Assembly (NCBI GenBank): GCA_008508345.1
Contig: QNGE01003074.1
Span: 20,293 to 84,292 of the forward strand
Direction of reading: 5' to 3'
DNA: 64,000 nt
Origin: Paragonimus westermani
Lineage: Eukaryota > Platyhelminthes > Trematoda > Plagiorchiida > Troglotrematidae
Below the pieces are notes generated by a model, which searched no databases, was not told where the DNA came from, and saw nothing but the letters and a program-made list of their open reading frames with translations. The position numbers and the translations under genes were made by a program. Positions 45,990 through 55,440 of the stretch are shown here, one piece after another. The first letter of the stretch is position 1; each line of letters begins with the position of its first letter.

Positions 45990-46234
45990 GGCTTCCCTAG
46001 TGATAAACAGATTGGGAATAACACAACGTTTCGAGCAAATTGTAATACTCTACGTTTCAACCACCTCGGGTGGCCTGAGGGAGGCCACCCGAGGTGGTGG
46101 AGTATTACAACTTGCTCGAAACGTTGTGTTATTCCCAATCTGTTTATCAATAACATGTTAAACACGACACCCAAATTATTCAACTTCATTCGTACTACAT
46201 TTGGTGCGAATATCTTACAAGTGGCTTCCCTAGT
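45990..46234. mobile_element. Foldback repeat R3 flanked by 12-bp direct repeats
   Basis: Arms 46001-46076 and 46082-46149 are inverted copies (TGATAAACAGATTGGGAATA at one end, reverse complement at the other) separated by five bases; the right arm lacks about eight bases of the left. A tail (46150-46222) follows that is shared with 20751-20915. GGCTTCCCTAGT occurs at both 45990-46001 and 46223-46234, as a target-site duplication would. No coding capacity. Confidence 0.85.
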
Positions 46235-46339
46235 ATTGTACAGATTGTAAGCGATTTAGAACAGCCGTGTTTATTCGTTATGTGCCTGACATGATTCGCA
46301 ACCCAGAAGCGCCCAACCCGCCTAGTGTCCGTACCATCC

Positions 46340-46405
46340 TCTCTCACACGGCTGGCAGCATCCGGTTCGGATTAACCTGCACAGTGACCGAGGGATTCCA
46401 CCGAC
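46340..46405 (+). repeat. Dispersed repeat R4, copy 2
   Basis: GGCAGCATCCGGTTCGGATT and CTGCACAGTGACCGAGGGA match the minus strand of 33875-33930. Confidence 0.6.
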
Positions 46406-46806
46406 CAACCATCACTACACAGATTGCAGTTCCACACACGCATCACGTATGCAGTGTGACCCGGAGGAATGAAAACGGGAGGTGCGCGAGTGAGGCCACT
46501 GAGACAAGCTGACCGATGCTGGTCAGCCAATTGACAGTAACAGAGTATCGGCCTCCAATATTCGTCCGTGGTCTATAATCAACCCGAAGTGCTAACGCTC
46601 GCACCCCAATTCTGAACAAGATTGAACAGCACTTCTGACATGACGTTACCATTCGTGACACCCGAGTGTCATTGTTTGTTCAATCTGAAACACAATACAA
46701 TCGTGATTGAACAGTCCGCGTAACTGCAGTCCTTGCAGTTTCGCAGCGGCCACCCAACGGAGGAGCATGATCCAAAATCCCTATAGAAGCCCTCAACTGC
46801 ATGCTA

Positions 46807-47106
46807 GTGTAGCGACCTTGTTTGTTTGTTGCTAACTGTGTTAAAGCTACGATTGCCATTTGTACCCATTCTGTTTCTAACTTTTGTATGCGCTTAAACG
46901 TTTATTTGAACGAGCATGGTTACCGGCACGTACCCCGCGCACACGAACGTACCGTTTCGATGAGTGCTCGCTTGTTGTTTCGCTGTGTAAACGTTTCGTC
47001 TTGTTATTCACTCGCTCTCACATCGACTTCGTGTGTCGGCAATACACTCCTCGTTTACTCGTTGCATCATTCGTAACCGGTCGGTTTTGGTCCACTGGAC
47101 CCTACA
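46807..47106 (+). repeat. Candidate Gypsy LTR
   Basis: A 300-bp stretch beginning TGTAGCGACC and ending CCCTACA, directly followed by a Gypsy nucleocapsid remnant. Length and TG...CA ends suit an LTR, but no second copy was found in the window, so the borders are a guess. The usual leader and most of Gag would have been deleted. Confidence 0.3.
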
Positions 47107-47830
47107 CTAGCAATGCGGCGATTGATTTTTATGTGCAGTTCTGTCCGTTCAAACGCCACAGGTGCCAAAAATGCAAACCATTCGGGCGCAGGGAGACGTG
47201 TTGCCGTTTCACCCTATCACTAAGAAGTTCGCCATCGCTTTCAAGAAGCCACCGACAGAAAACGAAGAAGCAAGGGGCAAAGCTGAATTCCGTTCTGGCC
47301 ACGTTTAACCCCAGCTTCACTGCATGCTGAAAGTACTTGTCAGTGGAAAATAGCGGCACTCCAGTACGCCCGCAGCTCGACACTGGTTCTGACACCGTAC
47401 AGATTCCGCGACAAACATGAGAGGGTACTGACCATCCGGTGAACCATAAAACAGAAAATTCGGCTAAGAACGTAGCTGGAGAAAAACTGAAACTAACTGA
47501 CGAGTCAAACTGTGATATCGAGCTTGGTGATGCCGATGCAAGCGGCGCGGTCAATCTTACGGAGCATTCAAAATTGAACAGTGTGCCTGGACTGAATTGA
47601 GCCTATGAAACATTGGCTTGCCACCCAGCAAGTTGTGTAGAAATATGAAAGTGCAAGCCCGGCCAGCAGATCAGAAAACGGACCACTTTTGTCAGAACCT
47701 GACAAAGAAGTTGAAAACCACCTTTGACGATGTCTATGTTAAAAAATCCATTTTTCCGTCCAAAACCGCCTTCCTCGAGAAAACCATTCTATCCAATCAG
47801 AAAAAGCGGAAATGTCGTGAACAGTCGAGA
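47107..47830 (+). pseudogene. Ty3/Gypsy copy 0: nucleocapsid, protease, start of Pol
   Basis: FYVQFCPFKRHRCQKCKPFG at about 47130-47190 is the second half of a Gypsy zinc-knuckle pair (family form C--CG--H----CPFK-HRC--C---GH). Then ENSGTPVRPQLDTGSDTV at about 47350-47395 carries the aspartic-protease DTGSD box, followed by a protease body (LTDESNCDIELGDADASGA). Further on, KKLKTTFDDV and FFRPKPP resemble the linker between protease and reverse transcriptase. Stops and frameshifts are frequent and reverse transcriptase is absent. The same orientation and similar family as the next two copies suggest repeated insertion of related elements. Confidence 0.7.
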
Positions 47831-48254
47831 GGTAACCTTCGCTATTTTTCCACCTGTTTGGCTTTTATTCAGCTATGCTCATTGGTGGCTTAGTGACCTT
47901 AACTACCTTTTGGATGTCTTTCCTTCGTTTTTCTGGTTCGAGAATGTTGGTAAGTCATTATGACCCCATAAATACCACGCAATTTCCTCCTTGTCGCGCA
48001 CGTTTTCGGAGCAGAACAAAGTTGCTTTTTTGCACCCGTCTTTGGGCGCAATTAACAGGGACCGCCGCGTATTTTCGGGACCAAGATTTACCGTATTGAT
48101 CATAACAAGGAGGAGAGTCCGTTTTCTATCAATCGTATTATTCAACCGTGGACGAACCAGCATATTGAGTCAAGGGTTTACAACATTTGTCGACAGAACT
48201 CACGATGTCACTAACGTTCGAGCAGATGAAAACACTACTTTAACACCAATAGAA
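47831..48254 (+). other. Junction region between Gypsy copies
   Basis: A frame at 47991-48287 is open for 98 codons (LHPSLGAINRDRRVFSGPRF) up to the Gag region of copy 1. It could be leader or LTR sequence of copy 1. No LTR border or primer-binding site is recognised. Confidence 0.3.
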
Positions 48255-49191
48255 ACGATTCGGGCAAGCACAGTTAAAATCGATTGAAACACTGACCCAG
48301 AAGTCGAGATCCCAACAACCGACAGTGGGATCAAACCAATCCCTCAAACCTGCAACAGAATCTCTAATCAACTCAATCAATCAGTCTCACTTTGATCCTG
48401 TAATTGGCACTACGTTCGAGTCTTGGTTTAAAAAGTATGAAGATGTTTTTAAGGTGGAACTGTCAGACGCTGACGATGCTCGGACGGTGAGGCTGCTGCT
48501 CTGAAAACCAGATACCTCGGAACACGAACGGTACACCAACTTCATCTTGTCGAAGAACCCGGGGCATTTCAGCTTTGGCGAAACCACTCAGACACTACCA
48601 CAAATCTTTGGCGAGCAGTCAACCTTGTTTAACATACGTTACCAGTGCCTGAAGCTCGTGAAGTCAGAAGATGATGATTGGATGACGTACGCTGGAAAAG
48701 TCAATCGGGACTGCGAACGGTTCAAGCTTCGCACAATGACTGAAGATCACTTCGAATGTCTAGTTTTCGCTCGTGGACTTCAGTCACCGAAGGGAGCAGA
48801 TATCAAAACACGGATTTTGGCGAAGACAGAACAATGCCCCGACAGTGCCCTGCAGGATATCACTGCCGAATGCCAGCACCTGGTGAACCTGAAGCATGAC
48901 ACCACTATGGTCGAACACAGCAGTCACTCCAACGTCCACTCAGTGTCTTCAAATGTCCCAGCCAAGGTTGCGCCAAAAAGAAATCTCCCACACCGTGTTG
49001 GCAATGCGGTGGGTGACATTACGTTCGATATTGTCCGTTCAAACAGCACCGATGCACCCACTGCTCCTGCGAGGCTACAAGGAAGACCATTGTCGTTTCA
49101 AGAAGCGTCAGCACCGGCTCAATCAGAACTCCCGCAAGCCACACAGGCCCCGCTTCCCAGCAGCTCAGATAGTTCTCGCAGTAATAAATAA
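48255..49191 (+). pseudogene. Ty3/Gypsy copy 1: Gag
   Basis: From about 48255 the frame reads through NQSHFDPVIGTTFESWFKKY, EDVFKVELSDADDARTVRLL, one TGA stop near 48502, then SEHERYTNFIL, FGEQSTLFNIRYQCLKLVKS, WMTYAGKVNRDCERFKL, ECLVFARGLQSPKGADIKTR and TAECQHLVNLKHDT. This is a Gypsy capsid (helical Gag). A frame change leads to the nucleocapsid PCWQCGG-stop-HYVRYCPF, KQHRCTHC (zinc knuckles at about 49000-49060), with a stop inside the first knuckle. No in-frame ATG remains at the 5' end. Gag packages element RNA in intact relatives; this copy cannot, because of the stops. Confidence 0.8.
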
Positions 49192-49500
49192 CGACCACGT
49201 AATGCGCACGAAGTACGTATCTGTCTCCATCAACAGCAGGTCGGGCAGGCTACAGCTCGGTACAGCATCCGACATTACACTAATCCCTGATTGCACTTGG
49301 CACATGATAGGCAAACCTACAATGTATCCGACAACTCAGGTTGCCTGAAGCGCTACTGGCGATCGACTGTCCATCATTGGGGAAGTCCAGTGTACTGCAG
49401 TCCTTAACGGATTGTTAATCAGGGGTACATGTTATGTGACCCACAATCCTAGCCTCGACCTGCTTGGATTGGATCGACAAACTGCATCCATTTGACAGAC
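49190..49500 (+). pseudogene. Ty3/Gypsy copy 1: aspartic protease with lost Asp
   Basis: RTKYVSVSINSRSGRLQL is followed by GTASDITLI at about 49257-49285; related elements have D-T/S-G/A at this place, so the catalytic Asp is replaced by Gly. The body continues with GKPTMYPTTQVA, a stop, DRLSIIGEVQCTAVLNG, GTCYVTHNPSLDLLGLDWID, the usual LLG-DW end of a Gypsy protease. The protease would be inactive even without the stop. Confidence 0.75.
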
Positions 49501-51030
49501 TCCGGAACCCAGAAGCCCACAATGTCTCAGAAGTCAACCCTCAACTCACAAACGCTCTCCAGCAGAGACACTCGGATATTTTCGCACAAGAACTCGGCTG
49601 CTGCATCAAAATGAAGGCAGTTTTAGCTCTCCGTCCTGAAGCGGAGCCGGTATTTCGACCCAAGCGTCCAGTACCTTCCGTTGCATTGGAAACTGTCGAG
49701 CAAGAACGTGAACGTCTTCAGCAAGCTGGAGTGGTTGAACCGGTGAACCATTCAACATGGGCGGCTCCTATCGTCGTGGCCAAAAAGGCGAATGGAGCAA
49801 TACGACTTTGTGCAGACTACTCCACAGGCCTAAATGACGTATCAGTATCCCTCACCGATACCGGAGGATCACTTCACGAAGCTGAACGGCGGGGAATGTT
49901 TCGCGAAGCATGACCTGGCAGAGGCTTATTTACACTTGCCAGTTGCTGAAGAGTCCAAGGAATTGTTGACAATTAACACCCACAAAGGACTTTGCCGACT
50001 CAACCGCCTGCCATTCGGCGTGAAGACAGCGCCAGCCATCTTCCAACAGGTGATGAATACGATGCTCACAGATATTCCCGGTGCGGCTGCCTACCTAGAC
50101 GACATCATAGTCATTGGCCACGATGCAGAGGATCTGGGGCAGAAACTGGACTGATCTCTTACTCGTTTGGGTAGATATGATTTCCTGCTTCGTGGCCACA
50201 AATGCAGCTTTGAAATGTCCAGTATCAAATACCTCGGATTCATTGTGGAGAAATATGGCCGACGACATGTAGAAGCCATACAGAGGATACCACCTCAAAC
50301 GGACGTGCCAACTCTACGGTCTTTCCTGGGGCTGATCAGTCACTACAGTTTCTCCCTCCTGGAACTCTATGGAATCCGAACGCCAACAAACCGTTTGCTC
50401 ACTAAGGATGCCACGGGGTAGTGGTCAAGAGGATGTCAAAAATCCTTTAATCGTGTCAAAGCCCTGCCGACGTCAGACCTCCTGTTTACGCATTACGATC
50501 CGACGCTACCACTTGTCGTGGTTGCAGACGTATAAAACTGCGGAATAGGCGCTGTGATATCACATACGTTTCCAGATGGAAAGGAAAAGGCAATCGCGCA
50601 TGCATCAAGGTCGCTTACACCCCCTGAGCTAAATTACAGTCAGATCGAGAAGGCCCTGGCAATAATCTTCGCAGTGAGGAAGTTTCATAAAATGTTGTAC
50701 GGGCAATATTTCTCTTTGTTGACGGACCACAAACCGTTCGGTTCAAAGAAAGGAATCCCGGTTTACACGGCCAATCGCTTGCAAAGATGGGCAACAATGC
50801 TTCTCGCCTACGATTTCACGATACAATACCGTTCCACAACTAGCTTCGGCCAAGCTGACACTTTATCCAGGCTCATCGAATCACAAGCACCGAACGACGA
50901 AGAAACAATATTCGCAGCTATTAACGTTAAACCTGATGTATACCTCATTCTCAACGAGGCTGCTCGAGCATTTCCAGTGACGGCAGAGATGATCAAAGAG
51001 ACGACCAAATTGGATCTAATTTTGAGGTAA
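49464..51030 (+). pseudogene. Ty3/Gypsy copy 1: reverse transcriptase and RNase H
   Basis: Motifs in order: FRPKRPVPSVALETVEQERE, STWAAPIVVAKKANGAIRLC (template contacts), a frameshift near 49835, KHDLAEAYLHLPVAEES (motif A, with KLDL changed to KHDL), LNRLPFGVKTAPAIFQQVMN (motif B), AYLDDIIVIG (intact YLDD catalytic box, about 50090), a stop near 50154, CSFEMSSIKYLGFIVEKYG, TLRSFLGLISHYS, a stop at 50419, then RNase H: LVVVADV-stop-NCGIGAVISHTFPDG, AHASRSLTPPELNYSQIEKA, YFSLLTDHKP and GQADTLSRL. Order and spacing are those of a full Ty3/Gypsy Pol. At least four disabling lesions are present. Confidence 0.88.
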
Positions 51031-51890
51031 GTAATGACGTTCATCCGCACAACTTGGCTACACACAGACCTCAGTGGTGACTTACGTCGAGAGGCCCTTA
51101 CGATCGTGGACGTTTGCGTCATGTTCGCTGACAGAGTAGCAGTCCCGGAAGCCCTCCAACGATAGGTATTCAAGCAATTCCACAGCGGACACCCAGGGAT
51201 CAACCGAATGAAGTCCTTGGTGCGCAGTTTTGCCTACTGGCCATGAATGGACAATCAAATTGGGAAACACTGCCAAAAATATACAGCATGTTGTCTGGCT
51301 GTGAAGAACCCCGTGAAATGTGAAGTACACACTTGGCCAGCAGCCCAAAGACCCTGACAAAGGCTTCACATGGATTTCGCTGGACCCCTCAATGGGCAAA
51401 CATATCTGGTCATCGTCGATGCGTACACCAAGTGGCCAGAGGTTCACAACCTACAACAGCCGAATACCGACAGCACTATGCAGAAGCTTTCGGAACTCTT
51501 CAACTGTGTTGGACTGCTAGAGACGCTGGTAACAGACAACGGTTCTTAGTTCACCTCTACCATATTCGAAAACTACTGCCAGCGGATAGGCATCCCACGC
51601 ATGCGATCCCCCGTTTACCACCCGCAGTCGAACGGACAAGCTGAAAGGTTTGTTGACAACATGAAGCGAGCATTGTTGAAAGCCAGAGGAGGTCTCCCAA
51701 ATAATGTTTTACAGACCTTCTTGACCAATTACCGGACAACTTTAAATCCAAACGTTCCAAATGGCAAGTCACCGGCAGAATGCATGTTCCATAGAAAAAT
51801 GAGAACTGCTTTTGATATCATGACCCCGCATTCATATAGAAGAGGAGGACGCAATGTGGAAATGGAGTACAATCGAGGACACATCTGAGT
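51031..51890 (+). pseudogene. Ty3/Gypsy copy 1: integrase
   Basis: The HHCC zinc-binding region reads FHSGHPGINRMKSLVRSFAY then HCQKYTACC (about 51180-51290), with stops inside. The catalytic core has all three acidic positions: MDFAGPLNGQ (first Asp, about 51370; preserved in a shifted frame), LVTDNGS (second Asp, about 51530; a stop follows), and HPQSNGQAERFVDNMKRA (Glu, about 51640). The C-terminal part (NYRTTLNPNVPNGKSPAECM) ends at 51888. The normal tail VLVRDY...HVRQIRP is not found after it. The enzyme would insert element DNA; four or more frameshifts and stops abolish it here. Confidence 0.85.
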
Positions 51891-52289
51891 CAATAAACAA
51901 ACACACCCGGCTAGATAATATGTATGAACCAATGCGAGCGAAGGACTTGAAGTGGTATAAACGCTTTCAACCTCAAACGCCAGCAAACACAAACGAGGCA
52001 ATTTGAACGCATCGGGCCAGTGCTGAAAACGGGACAATGGATTGGATCGAATTCAAAAAAATGAAGAAATAATCCACCCAGTCAAAGGACAAGGACGAAA
52101 CAGTAAGATTCAGGGTGCAATTACAACAGGAAACAGCGAATCAGACCATAGATCAAAGGTTTCAAAAGGTGTAGGAAATAGCCAATCGGGTTACATCAAA
52201 GATCAAAACGGCAGAAACCGACAGATCAGGTTTCACATCAAGAGGTCAACGCAGTCCGGTGTATAAGTGCAGGCATACGCTACACTTCA
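51891..52289 (+). other. Gypsy copy 1 to copy 2 junction
   Basis: Holds decayed sequence possibly including the integrase tail of copy 1 (HTSRTRQFERIGPV-like in places) and a basic open frame (52042-52266). No LTR border is recognised. Confidence 0.3.
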
Positions 52290-52309
52290 CCAAACTCCAC
52301 GTCTAAACC

Positions 52310-52390
52310 TATAAGCTGAAACAATTGCGCACTGATAACGTCACCTGGTTTGGTGATGAAACGTTTGTAAACTGAATACTAAGCTCGGCG
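52310..52390 (+). ncRNA. Hammerhead-ribozyme-like hairpin, core damaged
   Basis: CTGATAA (52332-52338) resembles the hammerhead core CUGAUGA with one change. It is followed by a seven-pair stem CGTCACC/GGTGATG (52339-52345 and 52352-52358, one G-T pair, loop TGGTTT), then GAAAC (52358-52362) and a short self-pairing GTTTGTAAAC (52363-52372). Hammerhead ribozymes are known in Penelope-like elements and trematode SINEs. Outer stem I is weak (only AGCT/AGCT is obvious). Self-cleavage is not expected with the altered core. Confidence 0.35.
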
Positions 52391-52469
52391 AACATCCCAA
52401 CACCCATAACTGAGCCTACGTCCAGATGCCAAACTTGTTTCCAGCCCAAGCGATCTGCGCCACATATTG

Positions 52470-53490
52470 CTCTACTGATTATGGATGAGGAATTGGACAG
52501 GCTTCAGAGACCCAGGATTATCCCGCCAGTGAAGTACACTGCTTGGGCAGTCCCTATTGGCACTGTTGAGACGGATAGCGGTTTTAATGCGGCTGTGTAC
52601 GAATTTTTCCATTGGATTACATGCTGTATCAAAGGACCATCAATAGCATGTTCAAGTTCCTGAGGACTTGTTTGTTAAGCTTAACGATGGCAAATGTTTT
52701 GTCAAACTCGACCTGGCCGGTGCCTACTTGCAAATTAAAGCCGACGAAAATTCTACAGGGTTGGTGATCATAAACACTCATCAAGGATTGTTCCAGTGTC
52801 GTCGCCTATCGTTTGGAGGGAAATCAGCGCCTGCAACCTTCCAGAAGATCATGGACACGATACTGACTGATATCCCGGGAGTACCAGCATATCCCGATAT
52901 CATTGTGATGGACACAAATCCTAATGAGTTGTCCGAAAAACTCATCGTCCTTAGCTGAATTTGAGACTTTTGGTTACATCTTCGTGCAGAAAAGTTGAAA
53001 TATGTTCACGCAATCGATGAAGCACCTTGGGCTTATAATCAACCAGCATGGCCGCCGCCCCAATACAGCCAATCTTGACTCAATCAATCGAATGTCTTAT
53101 CTAACTGACGTCTCAAGGATGCTATCTTTCCTAGGACTGGTGAGCCATTATAGCACCTTCTTACCCGTGATGTACTGTATCCGAGGTTTATCAAGCTAAC
53201 TCATGAGAAAGATGCAATGTGGGACTAGTCTACCGAATGTCAAGTTTTTTTTTACTGTGTCAAGGTTATACGCGATTCGGATCTGCTCCTAACTCATTCT
53301 GATCCTCCCTTAGAGATTGTGGTGGCCTCAGATACACCCAACTATGGTATTGGCACCGTCATATATCGCCAATCCCCGGATGGTTATGAAAAGTCAATAC
53401 CCTAAGCAGCCATGGCGACAGTGAGAGCAGAGACGAATTAGGAATAAATCAAAAAAGCAATGCTAATTGTATTATCTGTTAAATTGAAAT
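52470..53490 (+). pseudogene. Ty3/Gypsy copy 2: RT and part of RNase H
   Basis: EELDRLQRPRIIPPVKYTAW and AVPIGTV, then after a gap VKLNDGKCFVKLDLAGAYLQ (motif A, intact KLDL), FQCRRLSFGGKSAPATFQKI (motif B, LPFG changed to LSFG), AYPDIIVMD at about 52888 (the YLDD box reduced to YPDI, so a catalytic Asp is lost), MKHLGLIINQHGRRP, RMLSFLGLVSHYSTF, and an RNase H start (LEIVVASDTPNYGIGTVIY). The RNase H stops around IKKAMLIVLSVKLKL near 53480, where a Penelope-like element begins. The remaining integrase is found on the other side at 54490 onward. Confidence 0.82.
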
Positions 53491-53499
53491 TAAACATTA

Positions 53500-54490
53500 C
53501 AGGTGCAAAACAATAGTTCCTTCAATTTTGGAGAGTTATATGGGCAAAAGGATGGAGTAGCAATGGGTTCGCCCCTAGGTCTGCTGCTCTCAGATACATT
53601 TATGGTCAAACTGGAGACCACTAAAATCAACATCGTGACTAGGTGCAAACTTTACAAGCGCTATGTGGATGATATTTTTTGTCTCGTTCCAAACAGTGAT
53701 GATCTCCAGTTCATACTGGATGAGTTGAACAGAGCACACCGTAATGTAAAGTTCACTGTCGAGTCAGAACAGGATAACAAACTCTCATTCCTAGATATCG
53801 CGTTGCTTCGTCGACCAGAGGGGACGATTCATAGAGAAAAGACATGGACGGGTCAATACACGCATTTTCAGTTTTGTCCCGTTGAAGTACAAGAGAAATT
53901 TGGTACGCTGTCTGTTGAACAGAGCGCAAAAGATCTGTACACCCGACACTTTCCAGGAGAAGGTAAGGCATATCCGAGAAACTCACACTAGAAATAGATA
54001 CCCTGAGAGATTCATAGTTGAAAATCTCTATTCCGATACGAAACTAGAACCCGTCCAGACAGCGCAGAAAAAGCCGGTTTTTATTTGTCTATCATATAGA
54101 AGTGTGGTTAATAGTGAAATAATTAACCGCATACTTTCAAACGCGGTTGAGATTGCCAACCCTGCAGCGAGACTTATCGTGTCGTTCGACACCTGCTCGG
54201 TACTCGTGCCGCGCCTCAAGGATAGTTTGCCAAAGTTCTCTTTGTCTTTCTGTATCTACTCTTTCACCTGTTGTTGTCAAGGCGGTTACGTTGGGAGGAC
54301 AGGGCGGCTATCGGAGAAGATTCATGAACACCTACCGAAATAGCTTCCCTAAAGCCCATTTCGAGTGCAATCGGCTCTAACCTTATCGACACTGGCCATC
54401 AAATATACCCGGACGAAGCGTTCCGAATCATCTACAAGGTTTGTCAAGTCGGCTCCAGAGCTGTCTTCCTGCTGTCAACTCCCGCATCTT
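53500..54490 (+). mobile_element. Penelope-like element 3 nested in Gypsy copy 2
   Basis: GQKDGVAMGSPLGLLLSDTF (RT motif B, about 53545-53600), LYKRYVDDIFCLV (YVDD box, about 53655), NVKFTVESEQDNKLSFLDIA (about 53735-53800), TIHREKTWTGQYTHFQFCPV (the VYRKPTWTGQYLHF block), then frames with NRYPERFIVENLYSD, KFSLSFCIYSFTCCCQGGYV and GRTGRL (GIY-YIG-type) and, in another frame, NLIDTGHQIYPDEAFRIIYK. The order is that of the 3' half of a Penelope-like element. Intact catalytic Asp residues, but frameshifted after about 53990 and truncated at the 5' side. It sits between the RNase H and integrase parts of Gypsy copy 2, and about 130 Gypsy residues are missing at the site. Confidence 0.88.
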
Positions 54491-55440
54491 GTTCAGTGAA
54501 CGTGTGATCGTCCCACCTGATCTCATAACACGGGTTCTGCAGCAATTTCATCGTGGCTACCCCGGTATCGTTCGCATGAAATCATCGGTACGCAGTTGCA
54601 TATACTGGCCTGGTATATAGCCTAACACCGTAAAACTCTACAAAGGCCGTTCTGTTCGTGCACTAGCTGCTGAACCCCCAGCAAAAGCTGAATCGCAATC
54701 GTGGTCAATGCCTGAAGGGCCGTGAAGTCGCGTGCACAAAAACTTCGTTGGACTAATGGACGGCCAAAACGTCTTAGCACCTATCGATGCATAGAACAAA
54801 TGGCCGCAAATTTGCCTGATACAAACAAAGTCGGCAACCTCAACGGCGCGGAAGATGGGTCAAATATCTGGCTGTTTCGGAGTACCGGAGATAATCGCGT
54901 CACACGACGGAAATCAGTTTATTCATGGCATATTCGCGAACTTCTGCAGGTGGAATGGTATCAATCACATACAATCATCGCAATCAAGTTGAACAGTTTG
55001 TGGAAAGGTTCAGAAAGCTAAACGGAGGTACATACGGCCGACGTCTTTGAAACGCTCCTCACTAACTACCAGACGACTCTGAATCGACAGGTTCCGGAAG
55101 AGAAATCGCAGCTGAGGCTCTGGCGGGGCGGAAACTATGATAGATGGGTGAATTACCAAATCTTTCCAACCTACCAGCAACTAAAAAGAATTTCCAGATG
55201 GAACAGCAAGTTTAATAGAAGCCATGGGGCTTGATCCCGTTCCTTTGAGGTAGGTCAACCGGTACTGGTCAGAGACTATTGTGTGACAAAGACTATACAT
55301 TGAGGGGCTGTGCTGTTTGAAGTTCAAGTTGGCTCATGTACCTGGATAAGGCATGTCAGACAGATCAGACCGTCTGCGGAACAAACGGCTCATCCAGAAA
55401 ATCGAAAACTATCGCCGGAAGAACTACCGCACAACGCAAA
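54491..55440 (+). pseudogene. Ty3/Gypsy copy 2: integrase (distal part)
   Basis: Resumes as SERVIVPPDLITRVLQQFHR, GYPGIVRMKSSVRSCIYWPG (zinc region), then NFVGLMDGQNVLAPIDA (first catalytic Asp changed; family form VDFAGP-DG), ASHDGNQFI (family form TDNGTQF; damaged), and after several stops FEVGQPVLVRDYCVTKTIH and LFEVQVGSCTWIRHVRQIRP, the conserved integrase tail. The tail ends near 55385; the frame stays open to 55654. The Glu of the DDE triad is not recognisable. Together with 52470-53490 it forms one element split by a Penelope insertion. Confidence 0.82.

Noticed and set aside
47618..47949. Membrane-protein exon pair split by a 41-nt intron (47832-47872), ending at GTTG|GTAAGT
   Set aside because: The upstream part lies in sequence order right after a Gypsy protease and contains linker words (TFDDV, FRPK, and a QKSGVVEPV-like segment at DNA level), so it is better explained as decayed Gypsy Pol. 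The hydrophobic second part then has no support of its own.
53500..54490. Retroviral or viral polymerase suggested by YVDD
   Set aside because: The surrounding order (DGVAMGSPLG, TWTGQY, GIY-YIG-type end) is that of Penelope-like retroelements, with no envelope, capsid or integrase of its own.
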